Positions 1 through 7,326 of a DNA stretch of 39,000 bases are shown here, piece after piece. Made by a program: the position numbers and the translations under genes. The notes under the pieces were generated by a model, which was given only the letters and a program-made list of their open reading frames with translations, searched no databases and was not told where the DNA came from. Source of the DNA: an uncultured Lachnospiraceae bacterium (GTDB lineage Bacteria; Bacillota; Clostridia; Lachnospirales; Lachnospiraceae); assembly GCA_947574135.1 (NCBI GenBank), contig CANPIM010000033.1, forward strand, positions 1 through 39,000. The letters are read 5' to 3'. Position 1 is the stretch's first letter; each line of letters starts with the position of its first letter.

Positions 1-30
1 GCCGGGCCACAGTCATGCCCCTAATAACAA

Positions 31-843
31 TTAGGAAAGCAAGCTCAAGATAGACTGCGGTACAGAGTTGGACTGTGCCAGCATGGACTGAGATGCCTGC
101 AGAAGAATGTTATTCTTCGTGAATGCGGTGATCTCATCAGCCATATCGGTATCGCGGATACGGCTCTCAGCTGCGGTAATGTTCTCAGAGGATACCTTCA
201 GGTTGTTGATGGTATGCTCCAGACGGTTCTGAGCAGCACCGAGGGTAGCACGGTAAGTAGAAACTGTGTTAATTGCGGTCTTGATGGTATTAATTGCGGA
301 GTTACCACCCTGCAAAGTAGAAACATCAATATCCTGAATTGCAAGACCATCCCTTGTCATCAGCTTCTTGCTCACGCCAATAGTCTCTTCGGAACTCGGT
401 CCAATCTGGAAGGTCATCTTTCCAGCGCTTGTAGAAATCGGCTTAATACCGTTGAAATCGGTATTGTTTGCGATACGGTCAATCTCTGCAAGAAGGTCAT
501 TAACCTCCTGCTGCAGGTTGTTTCTAGCCACGCTGTTGTAAGTACCGTTAGCGGACTGAGAAGCCAGTGTGGTCAAACGCTGAAGCATGGAATGCGTCTC
601 GGTCAAAGCACCTTCAACGGTCTGAATCAAACCAACGGCATCCTGTGCGTTCTTGGTTGCCTGATTCAAGCCATTAATCTGAGATCTCATGGACTCGGAA
701 ATAGCAAGACCAGCAGCGTCATCGCCTGCACGGTTGATTCTGTAACCGGAGGACAGTTTCTCCAGGTTCTTATTCAAACCACTCTGATTGATACCTAAGT
801 TTCTGTAAGAGTTAATAGCCGCTATGTTGTGTTGAATAATCAT
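31..843 (-). CDS. hag: Flagellin, short form
   Basis: Structural subunit of the flagellar filament, exported through the flagellar secretion channel. The N-terminus (MIIQHNIAAINSYRNL, then the KLSSGYRINRAGDDAAGLAIS core) and the C-terminus (ITAAESRIRDTDMADEI, ending ILSLLS) are the conserved D0/D1 helices. At 270 residues there is almost no variable D2/D3 region, so the filament surface should be simple, as in Bacillus Hag. A strong AGGAGG precedes the start on the minus strand at about 852-857, and it contains a GGA core typical of CsrA targets. The csrA/fliW pair at 8.6-9.3 kb fits Hag homeostasis known from Bacillus. I could not find a convincing sigma-28 promoter. The best is TAAA at 940-943 with CCGGAGTAG near 917-925 (minus), which is weak. 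The gene ends 30 bases from the window edge, so its terminator is not visible. Confidence 0.97.
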   Translation of the reverse strand: MIIQHNIAAINSYRNLGINQSGLNKNLEKLSSGYRINRAGDDAAGLAISESMRSQINGLNQATKNAQDAVGLIQTVEGALTETHSMLQRLTTLASQSANGTYNSVARNNLQQEVNDLLAEIDRIANNTDFNGIKPISTSAGKMTFQIGPSSEETIGVSKKLMTRDGLAIQDIDVSTLQGGNSAINTIKTAINTVSTYRATLGAAQNRLEHTINNLKVSSENITAAESRIRDTDMADEITAFTKNNILLQASQSMLAQSNSVPQSILSLLS

Positions 844-957
844 ATAAAAATCCTCCTGATTGAAAATTCTTATCCCAGGAACGTCCCTGTCCCCAGGTTC
901 TTCTCCGAAGAGGGTCCTACTCCGGAAAAGCCTGTAAAGTTTATATTAACTGTCAAG

Positions 958-986
958 TTGAAAAAGCAAAAAACTTGTGTTATAAT
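958..986 (+). promoter_or_regulatory. Near-consensus sigma-A promoter for the integrase unit
   Basis: TTGAAA (958-963), 17-base spacer, TATAAT (981-986), with an extended TGT just upstream of the -10. It is among the best vegetative promoter matches in the window. It points rightward to the leader ORF and integrase and lies back to back with the flagellin leader region. Confidence 0.75.
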
Positions 987-1013
987 CTGCAATACATATT
1001 TGGAGGGATCTCC

Positions 1014-1085
1014 ATGAGAACAAAAGAAATACTGATACAAGGGAAGGACGGCAGGGGAGGAACGAAAGCATGGCAAAGGGCTTAG
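1014..1085 (+). CDS. Possible 23-residue leader peptide upstream of the integrase
   Basis: ATG at 1014 has a GGAGG eight bases upstream. The frame reads MRTKEILIQG KDGRGGTKAW QRA and stops at 1083-1085, fifteen bases past the integrase ATG at 1070, so the two genes overlap out of frame. The GGAG of the ribosome binding site can pair with CTCC directly before the ATG. The peptide is basic but too short to be a normal excisionase. It may be a coupling or leader ORF, or a chance frame; I cannot tell from one sequence. Confidence 0.3.
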   Translation: MRTKEILIQGKDGRGGTKAWQRA

Positions 1086-2179
1086 ATGGTGAGAAACTGC
1101 CACCGGGAATTACCCAGAGGGCAAATGGATTGTACATGGGGCGTGTGATGTATCATGGAGAAAGCCACGCCTTATACGACCGTAATCTGACAAGGCTAAA
1201 AGAAAAGATGACAATTCTGCGGTATGATTTGAAGCAGGGGAATTATACAAAAAAGAGTAGGATAACCTTTGATGACTGGTATGGGGAATGGATAACCACC
1301 TATAAGCAGAATACAGTAAAGCAGGGGACCATTGATTCCTACAATAAGCATTACTCTGCTTACATGAAGAAATCTATTGGCAAAATGAAGCTGGCAGATA
1401 TTCGGGCAGAACATTTACAAAAGCTGTTAAACCAGATGAGCAGGGAAGGTTATGCGGATGATACCATAACCCTGACCTATTGCGTGCTGTCCGGAATATT
1501 TAAGCAGGCATATAAGAATGAGCTGATCGAAAAAAATCCGGTTTCTCTCATCACCAAGCCCAGGGGGAAGGCAAAAAAAGAAAAGGTGGTATTTACCAGA
1601 GAGCAGCAGAAACTGTATATGCAGTATGCGGAAAACTCCTATTTATGCAATCTTTTTCAGCTGGCTCTTTGTACGGGGATGAGGAATGGAGAGCTTCGAG
1701 GCCTGTTGTGGTCGGATGTGGATTTTAAGAACAGAATCATTCACATTCGGCACAATTTGGTATCCACCTCAAAGGAGGGCTTTCAGGTGGATACCCCAAA
1801 GACCCGCACCAGCGCCAGAGATATTCCCATGACAGGAAGAGTATACGATATTTTGAAGAGGCAGGAGAGGGAATATGAGGAAAATAAAAAGGAATTTGTT
1901 TTTCATGTGGCCAATGGGCCTGTCAGTTCCAAGAGAATTACCCATGAAATTCACGCCATGCTGCAAAATATGGAGGAGGATGGGATTGCATTTCCATATT
2001 TTACGCTGCACAGTACCCGGCATACTTTTGCTACTCGGTGTATTGAGTATGGAATGAATCCGCAGGTATTGAAAACCATATTGGGACATGCCACGTTATC
2101 CATGACCATGGACCTATATTCCCATGTTTTGCCGGATACAAAAGCGGAGGCTATGCAACAGGTGGCAGAGGCCTTTTAG
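1070..2179 (+). CDS. int: Tyrosine recombinase (phage/Tn916-type integrase)
   Basis: Site-specific DNA recombinase of 369 residues, the usual length for integrases of phages and conjugative transposons. An N-terminal arm-binding-like part (about 1-60) is followed by a SAM-like core-binding domain (about 65-155) and the catalytic domain. The catalytic set is complete: R205 in TGMRNGEL, K244, H314-x-x-R317 in HSTRHTF, H340 in LGHA, and nucleophile Y350 in DLYSH. GGGGAGG sits ten bases before the ATG. No excisionase, relaxase, phage or other mobile gene accompanies it, and the neighbours are flagellar genes on both sides. It is either the last piece of a decayed element or a domesticated recombinase. 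The enzyme itself looks intact. Confidence 0.95.
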   Translation: MAKGLDGEKLPPGITQRANGLYMGRVMYHGESHALYDRNLTRLKEKMTILRYDLKQGNYTKKSRITFDDWYGEWITTYKQNTVKQGTIDSYNKHYSAYMKKSIGKMKLADIRAEHLQKLLNQMSREGYADDTITLTYCVLSGIFKQAYKNELIEKNPVSLITKPRGKAKKEKVVFTREQQKLYMQYAENSYLCNLFQLALCTGMRNGELRGLLWSDVDFKNRIIHIRHNLVSTSKEGFQVDTPKTRTSARDIPMTGRVYDILKRQEREYEENKKEFVFHVANGPVSSKRITHEIHAMLQNMEEDGIAFPYFTLHSTRHTFATRCIEYGMNPQVLKTILGHATLSMTMDLYSHVLPDTKAEAMQQVAEAF

Positions 2180-2200
2180 AGGATTTTTTAGATTTATACA

Positions 2201-2229
2201 TACACAAATTATACACAAAGATACACAAA
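2201..2229 (+). repeat. Three helically phased TACACAAA direct repeats
   Basis: TACACAAA occurs at 2201-2208, 2212-2219 and 2222-2229, with centres 11 and 10 bases apart, so all copies face the same side of the helix. They begin 22 bases after the integrase stop. Phased short direct repeats next to an int gene resemble arm-type or attachment-region binding sites. No matching copy was seen at the other end of int. Confidence 0.5.
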
Positions 2230-2360
2230 TATGGGGAAATCAAAGAAATAGTCGAGATAAATGGAAAAAATATGCATTTTAAAATTAAGATGGATTTTAA
2301 CAAAGTGGCAGCCTGCCAAAGAAAATACCTCTGACCGGCTGCCGTCATATGTTTTATCAG

Positions 2361-3065
2361 TTATCTCTTATGATGGGGATGCTCCCGCACCGTGCCGCAG
2401 GCCTTGCTCAGCTCAGCCAGGATGCCCACACGATAACGACTCTTATAGTAGTTGAGAATGGGAGAGAGAGAATTCTTTCCGGCAACTACATATTTGGCAG
2501 GAAGCCGTGTCAGTGTCAAAGCACACACGTCGGCCTTGCAACGGTTGCAGGTGCACACATTGTACTGGCTCAGAATATCATCCAGATTATGCTGCATAAT
2601 CAGCTCTTCCATAACATTGATAAAGTGGAAATCCTCGTCCTGAAGCTGATCTCCCAGGCGGCTGTTGGATTTCATAGTGGTCTGTTCTGCAGTCTGCTGT
2701 GGTGCCTGTGCGGGAGGCTCCACTGTCCGCACGGCGGGCTGCACGGGGACAGCTTCCGGAACTGGTGCCTGCATAACGGGCTCTGCCGGCTGAGAAGGGG
2801 CGACAGCCTGCTCTTGTGCAGCGGCAGTTTCCACAGCGGGAGCCGGGGTTTCCAGCTCCTCAGAAAGCTTGCTCAGGATTTCCTGGGATACTCTGTCATT
2901 TCTGCTTCCCTCATCTACCACGGTCACTTTAGCCGGGGAGACAGTATGGGACTGTACATCACTCTTTTTTTCCTGTCCGGTTACAGGAGAATCCCCCTCC
3001 TCTGTAGCAGAACTGTTGGTCAGTAAGTTTAATACATGTGAAGTTTTGTTAGTTTTTTTGCTCAT
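2361..3065 (-). CDS. ComFB-domain protein with long disordered N-terminal arm
   Basis: Cytoplasmic protein of 234 residues. Residues 145-225 match the late-competence ComFB family: NVMEELI, the cysteine cluster C171-x-C173-x2-C176 with C181, then LTRLPAKYVV. ComFB proteins have been reported as cyclic-dinucleotide receptors that affect motility. Residues 1-20 form a short basic, Thr/Ser/Asn-rich tail with K3, K4 and K7. Residues 70-130 are a Pro/Ala/Glu/Gln-rich linker. The ParA gene ends five bases upstream and its last codons supply the AAGGAGG for this start, so the two are cotranscribed and probably translationally coupled. A basic N-terminal tail is the usual way cargo adaptors contact ParA/MinD ATPases, so this may be the ParA partner (inference). 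It ends 182 bases from the integrase; that gap holds only the TACACAAA repeats. Confidence 0.85.
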   Translation of the reverse strand: MSKKTNKTSHVLNLLTNSSATEEGDSPVTGQEKKSDVQSHTVSPAKVTVVDEGSRNDRVSQEILSKLSEELETPAPAVETAAAQEQAVAPSQPAEPVMQAPVPEAVPVQPAVRTVEPPAQAPQQTAEQTTMKSNSRLGDQLQDEDFHFINVMEELIMQHNLDDILSQYNVCTCNRCKADVCALTLTRLPAKYVVAGKNSLSPILNYYKSRYRVGILAELSKACGTVREHPHHKR

Positions 3066-3069
3066 TCCT

Positions 3070-3846
3070 TTATGCCTCCTTTAAATGAATCGCCGGTGCA
3101 ATTTCCAGCAGAAGCTCTGCGTAATCCTGCACTGCAAGCGAATTGGGGTTATAAGTAAATATACTTTCGCCGTGTGCGGGGGCCTCTGCAATAGCAACCC
3201 CGGTACGGATTTTTGTCTCAAATACCTTTGTATCTATCTGCGCAGCCAGCTGATTGGCCATGTCCAGGACGTCCCGGGACAGGCGAGTGCGCCGGTTGAA
3301 TTTTGTCAGGAGGATACCCAGCACCTGAAAATTGGGATTAAAAGCGCCCCGAACAGATTCAATGGTTTCCTTTAACTGTGCCAGTCCTACCAGGCTTAGA
3401 ATATCCGAGGACATGGGAATAATCAGAAAATCTGACGCGGCATAGGCGTTGACAGTTAAAAGATTCAGGGCTGGCGGGGTGTCAATAATAATATAATCGT
3501 ATTGATCCTGCACGAATGCCAGCGCATCCTTGAGAATGCATTCACGTCGTCTGTGAATGTTCTCCAGCCCATTGCTGCTCAAGGAAATATCGGAAACCAG
3601 CAGATCACAGGTGTCCTCCCCGTGAACCAGGGCCTCCTCCACGGACACAGAGCCATTTAAGACATCCAGGATGGTATGGTGGCTGTCTCCGCCGGCGCCC
3701 AGACAAAAACCCAGGTTGCCCTGGGGGTCCAGATCAATACCCAGAACTCTCCGGCCGGTGAGAAAGATTCCGGAGGCCAGAGCCGCGGATGTAGTGGTCT
3801 TGCCCACGCCGCCCTTCTGGTTTGAAACAGTAAGAATGATAGCCAA
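3070..3846 (-). CDS. ParA/MinD-superfamily ATPase, orphan (no ParB)
   Basis: ATPase of 258 residues with the deviant Walker A motif KGGVGKTT (residues 11-18, signature K11), Walker A' DLDPQGN (38-44) and Walker B YIIIDTPPA. The length matches Soj/ParA without an N-terminal HTH, the type that positions plasmids, chemoreceptor clusters and other cargo rather than repressing a promoter. The start is TTG: the minus strand reads GGAGG, seven bases, TTG GCT ATC, and no in-frame ATG fits. There is no parB or parS-like array nearby. The partner candidate is the ComFB protein directly downstream. Divergent from fliD, it could position or count flagella or another polar complex, as FlhG does in other bacteria, but it lacks the FlhG-specific N-terminus and this remains inference. 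Confidence 0.9.
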   Translation of the reverse strand: MAIILTVSNQKGGVGKTTTSAALASGIFLTGRRVLGIDLDPQGNLGFCLGAGGDSHHTILDVLNGSVSVEEALVHGEDTCDLLVSDISLSSNGLENIHRRRECILKDALAFVQDQYDYIIIDTPPALNLLTVNAYAASDFLIIPMSSDILSLVGLAQLKETIESVRGAFNPNFQVLGILLTKFNRRTRLSRDVLDMANQLAAQIDTKVFETKIRTGVAIAEAPAHGESIFTYNPNSLAVQDYAELLLEIAPAIHLKEA

Positions 3847-3937
3847 AATGGTACCTCCAAAGTGTAAAAATAATAGGGCCGTATCCTGTATTTATGGGAA
3901 AACGACACAAAAAATGCAAAAATGATTTTCCAGGGAT

Positions 3938-3964
3938 TATCTTTATTATACAACATGTCGATAA
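3938..3964 (+). promoter_or_regulatory. Candidate sigma-28 promoter for fliD
   Basis: GTCGATAA at 3957-3964 differs at one base from the sigma-D/FliA -10 element GCCGATAA. It lies 71 bases before the fliD ATG. The -35 at the proper 15-base spacing (TATC, 3938-3941) is poor, so the call rests mainly on the -10 and the position upstream of a late flagellar gene. Confidence 0.4.
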
Positions 3965-4034
3965 ATAAGTATAGATAAAAAATGATTTTTTCAAGGAATA
4001 CAAAGAGGAAATAAGGGAAAGGAGATTATAGAAT

Positions 4035-6431
4035 ATGGCAAGCATATCATCAACAAGCAGCCTGGGGAATACATCGCTAAGAGGCTTTGGCGGCATGGTG
4101 TCGGGAATTGAGCGCGACGAGATTATTGAACAGATGACCTTGGGCACCACTACCAAGATCAATAATACCAAAAATGATATTACTAAGCTTCAGTGGAAGC
4201 AGGAGGCTTACCGGAGCGTCAGTGACAAGATTATTGGACTGAGTGATGATTATTTTAGCTATTCCTCTTCCTCAAGCCTGGTTGATGCGACCTTTTTTGC
4301 AAAGAATCAGGTTATGATTCATGGTAGTGATAAATCATCCAAGTATGTGACAGCTTCCGGATCTTCGGATTTAGTGGACAATATATCCATACGGGCTGTG
4401 GAGCAGCTGGCGACAGCTTCTGTCTTTCAGTCGAAAGAGTGGCAGGGTGGTGCCTTAAAAACCACGCTGAGTGATTTGAATCAGACAACTCCCCGCTCAG
4501 AACTGAACGGAACCAGGTTGACCTTTGGTGTGCCCACAGGGAAGGATGATAAATATCAGACAGTGACTTTTGAATTTCCGGGCAGCTATGAGGAAACGGA
4601 TGCTGATGGGAAGGTTATCAAACATTCCATTAACTATACGCCTAAGGATGACGCTGAATGGGAAAAACTTGCAGAAGATTTAACGAAGGCTCTTCACTCT
4701 AAAAATTTGAAGCTTGGGGAAAAAGAGTTTAAAGATGTCAGTTTTCAATATGACACTACACAGAAAGCCATAAAGATTGTTGGACTAGATGATAAGGATA
4801 ATATCGAAATTATGAGTTCCTCGTCTGCACTTAAGGCTTTAGGTTATGAAAATACAGGTGCAGATGATAAAAGAACAATTAAAATGAGCGATTTTAATGC
4901 AGGGGTAAAAGACATTGCCAGTACTGCCATTTCAAATCCTACAATTCTTGAAGAGATAAAGGGTTCTAAACTGGCCTTCAATTATAATGGCACGCAAAAG
5001 CAGATTGAGCTGGTTACCCAGGCAGAATTTGCTGAATTAGAGGCTCTTTCAGGTGATAAAAGTGCACAGCTGCAGAAGCTGGCAGAGAATATACAGGGTC
5101 GTCTCGATAAAGCTTTTGGTAAGGACAATGTGCAGGCAAAGATAACAGATGGGACTCTTCAGTTTACTACTAAAGACCCAAAAGCTAGTATATCCGTTGT
5201 ATCTGGAGATACGTATACCATGCAGGGACTGGGAATCAGCTATGGGGAGTCTAACAAGGTCAATCTGAGTGGCAAACTGGATCAGGCGACCCTGAATATT
5301 AATTTGGACGATTCTAAGTATGCAGATGGCCTTGTTATTAATGGTGTCAAAATTGAGGGTATTACAAAGAACAGCTCTATCAGTTCCATCCTGTCCAAAA
5401 TCAATGCATCGGATGCAGGAGTGAAGGCTACTTATGTGGATGCAACCGGTCAGTTTATGCTGGTGGCCAATGAAACCGGTACGGGCCGAGAGATTAAGAT
5501 GGATTCTCAGCTGGCCAAGGATCTTTTTGGAGATATAGATAAAAGTGAGGCTAAATTTGAGGAGGGCCAGAACGCGCGCATTGTGGTTAGCTATGGAAAT
5601 GGTGTGGATGTAACGCTGGACCGCGCCTCCAATACCTTTGATCTGGAAGGGTTAAAGGTTACGGTATCAGGAACCTTTACTGATCCTGGTGATGAGGTTA
5701 GCTTTACAGCAAAAGCCGATGTAGACGGAGTCACAGAGCGTGTAAAGAAGTTTATTGAGGACTTTAACGCTATGGTTACGGAAGTGGCCACAGAGATACG
5801 GACTCGTCCAGACAGTTCCTACGGTCCCCTGTCAGATGAACAGAAGGCTGAGATGACAGAGACCTCTATCGAAAACTGGGAGAAGAAGGCAAAACAGGGA
5901 ATGCTCTATGGCGATTCCAATATGCGTGATTTGAGCTCGGATCTGGAAGGGATTTTTGTAAAACTCATGAATAGTGGTGCCAGCTATGAAGATTTAAAGA
6001 AGATTGGAATTAACTATTCCGATGACTATCTGGATGGCGGAACCCTTTCCTTTGATGAGGCAAAATTCCGTTCAGCAATGGAAAGTGAGCCAGAGTTGGT
6101 TTCCAATATCTTCACAGGCGGAGGCGGAGTAACCAAGGGTCTGACCAAGATTGTGGAGGAGACCTTGACTCCCTATGCTACCCGCTATGCCAGCAGAAAT
6201 GGCAATTCCTATGGTCGTCTGATAGAGGAAGCTGGTTCCACCAAAGCGCCAACAACCGTTACCAATAACTTTATTTATAATCAGATCAAGGAAATGCAGG
6301 AAAAGATTGAGAGCCTTCAGTCTAAATTAAAGACGGAACAGGATCGATATATTAAGCAGTTTTCCACAATGGAAAGCTTAATAAGTCAGTTTAATTCCCA
6401 ATCCAGCTGGCTTTCTCAGATTTCCGGTTAA
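4035..6431 (+). CDS. fliD: Flagellar filament cap / hook-associated protein 2
   Basis: FliD forms the cap at the filament tip under which flagellin folds. The N-terminal FliD_N domain is clear (SLRGFGGMVSGIERDEIIEQM, then ITKLQWKQEAYRSVSDKI). The C-terminal FliD_C region runs from about residue 540 to the end, with FIEDFNAMV, the LSSDLEGIF and LKKIGINYSDDYLDGGTLSFDEAKF segment, and a final coiled coil. At 798 residues it is well above the usual 450-700; the extra length is in the middle (about residues 130-520), where the outward-facing D2/D3 domains lie. GGAGA precedes the ATG. fliS follows after 39 bases. Confidence 0.96.
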   Translation: MASISSTSSLGNTSLRGFGGMVSGIERDEIIEQMTLGTTTKINNTKNDITKLQWKQEAYRSVSDKIIGLSDDYFSYSSSSSLVDATFFAKNQVMIHGSDKSSKYVTASGSSDLVDNISIRAVEQLATASVFQSKEWQGGALKTTLSDLNQTTPRSELNGTRLTFGVPTGKDDKYQTVTFEFPGSYEETDADGKVIKHSINYTPKDDAEWEKLAEDLTKALHSKNLKLGEKEFKDVSFQYDTTQKAIKIVGLDDKDNIEIMSSSSALKALGYENTGADDKRTIKMSDFNAGVKDIASTAISNPTILEEIKGSKLAFNYNGTQKQIELVTQAEFAELEALSGDKSAQLQKLAENIQGRLDKAFGKDNVQAKITDGTLQFTTKDPKASISVVSGDTYTMQGLGISYGESNKVNLSGKLDQATLNINLDDSKYADGLVINGVKIEGITKNSSISSILSKINASDAGVKATYVDATGQFMLVANETGTGREIKMDSQLAKDLFGDIDKSEAKFEEGQNARIVVSYGNGVDVTLDRASNTFDLEGLKVTVSGTFTDPGDEVSFTAKADVDGVTERVKKFIEDFNAMVTEVATEIRTRPDSSYGPLSDEQKAEMTETSIENWEKKAKQGMLYGDSNMRDLSSDLEGIFVKLMNSGASYEDLKKIGINYSDDYLDGGTLSFDEAKFRSAMESEPELVSNIFTGGGGVTKGLTKIVEETLTPYATRYASRNGNSYGRLIEEAGSTKAPTTVTNNFIYNQIKEMQEKIESLQSKLKTEQDRYIKQFSTMESLISQFNSQSSWLSQISG

Positions 6432-6470
6432 ACTTGAAATGGTTAGTGCACAGAAATAGAAAGGAATCAC

Positions 6471-6875
6471 ATGAACGGATACAGCCAATATAAAGAGAAA
6501 AGTATTTATTCTATGTCTGGCCCAGAGCTTTTGCTGCTTTTGTTTGATGAGGCCATTAGGCGACTGATCAGGGCGGAGAAATCACTGGAAGATAAGAACT
6601 ACGAGGATTTTGAGGATTGTATTCATCGCACCACTAAGATTGTCCGTTATCTGATGGATATCCTGAATATGGACTATGAGATCAGCTATGATTTGAGACG
6701 GATATACACCTATCTTATCTATGATCTTAGCCGGGTGAATGCCGGGAGAGAGCGGAGAAAGGATGAGATTGGGCGTATCCGCCATATCCTGTCCGAGCTG
6801 CGGGAGGGCTTTGAGGGAGCCAGCAGAAAGGTAAACGACATGCACATGGTGCAGGAACGCGAAATAAGGGGATGA
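6471..6875 (+). CDS. fliS: Flagellin export chaperone FliS
   Basis: Small helical chaperone of 134 residues that holds flagellin in the cytoplasm until export; in Bacillus it cooperates with FliW and CsrA. Recognised by length, position after fliD, and the pattern MNGYSQYKEKSIYSMSGPE followed by LLLLLFDEAIRRL. The usual 'YK.. +V.TA.P.ELI.MLYDGA' signature has diverged here: ELLLLLFDEA is recognisable but the 'TASP' part is SMSGP. It overlaps nothing; the next gene starts five bases after its stop. Confidence 0.85.
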   Translation: MNGYSQYKEKSIYSMSGPELLLLLFDEAIRRLIRAEKSLEDKNYEDFEDCIHRTTKIVRYLMDILNMDYEISYDLRRIYTYLIYDLSRVNAGRERRKDEIGRIRHILSELREGFEGASRKVNDMHMVQEREIRG

Positions 6876-6879
6876 CAGG

Positions 6880-7296
6880 ATGGCGCAGACAGAGCTGGAT
6901 GTGAAAAAGGTGATGATTCTTCTCCAGAGGCGCTATAACTACATAAGGGAAATCAGCATGCAGACAAAGGAATTGGAGGATTCCCTGGCACGGAACGATG
7001 ATGTGTCCACATCCTTGATCCTTCAGATGCGGGCAGACGGAATGGCGAAGGCCGACGACTGTACGGATGAGATTTGGAGACTTGCTGAAAACGACAGGAA
7101 GGCGCAGGAAAAGCTGCGCCTCCTTGTAATATCAGAGCCAGAGGAAGGCATGGGCGAAAGCCCGGAGGAGAAGAAGATTTATGAAATCAGGAGGAAGACC
7201 CAGACCATAATAGATGAGCTTCGGGAGATGGATGAGAGATTAAACCGAAGGCTGGCAGGAGATAAGTCCTATTATGGGAAGCAGGTCAGGAAATAA
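6880..7296 (+). CDS. Small coiled-coil protein in the FliT position
   Basis: 138 residues, almost entirely charged helix with heptad character and no signal peptide or membrane segment. It starts five bases after fliS in the same operon, where Firmicutes often encode the FliD chaperone FliT or a FlgN-like protein. Length and predicted fold fit a FliT/FlgN-type export chaperone. Sequence identity to either is too low for me to assign the name, so the function is inferred from context only. Confidence 0.65.
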   Translation: MAQTELDVKKVMILLQRRYNYIREISMQTKELEDSLARNDDVSTSLILQMRADGMAKADDCTDEIWRLAENDRKAQEKLRLLVISEPEEGMGESPEEKKIYEIRRKTQTIIDELREMDERLNRRLAGDKSYYGKQVRK

Positions 7297-7326
7297 AAGG
7301 CCACTTTCTGGGCAAAGGGAAAAGCT

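Noticed and set aside
1-28. Flagellin terminator
   Set aside because: GGGC/GCCC arms are visible after the stop, but the window ends before a T run could be seen.
214-798. 194-codon frame antisense to flagellin
   Set aside because: It mirrors the flagellin coding region and has no ribosome binding site or family features.
860-935. REP-like GC-rich block in the flagellin leader (GGGACAGGGACGTTCC region)
   Set aside because: It can form a small ACGU-loop hairpin and resembles known repeat phrases, but only one copy is in the window, so repeat status cannot be judged.
844-1013. Flagellin phase-variation switch beside the integrase
   Set aside because: I looked for inverted repeats bracketing the flagellin promoter region and found only short 4-5-bp arms. 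No invertible segment can be shown.
972-2219. Inverted near-match flanking int (TTATAACACAA on the minus strand near 975 and TTATACACAA at 2209)
   Set aside because: Short, AT-rich and with an indel; it overlaps the -10 of the int promoter and may well be chance.
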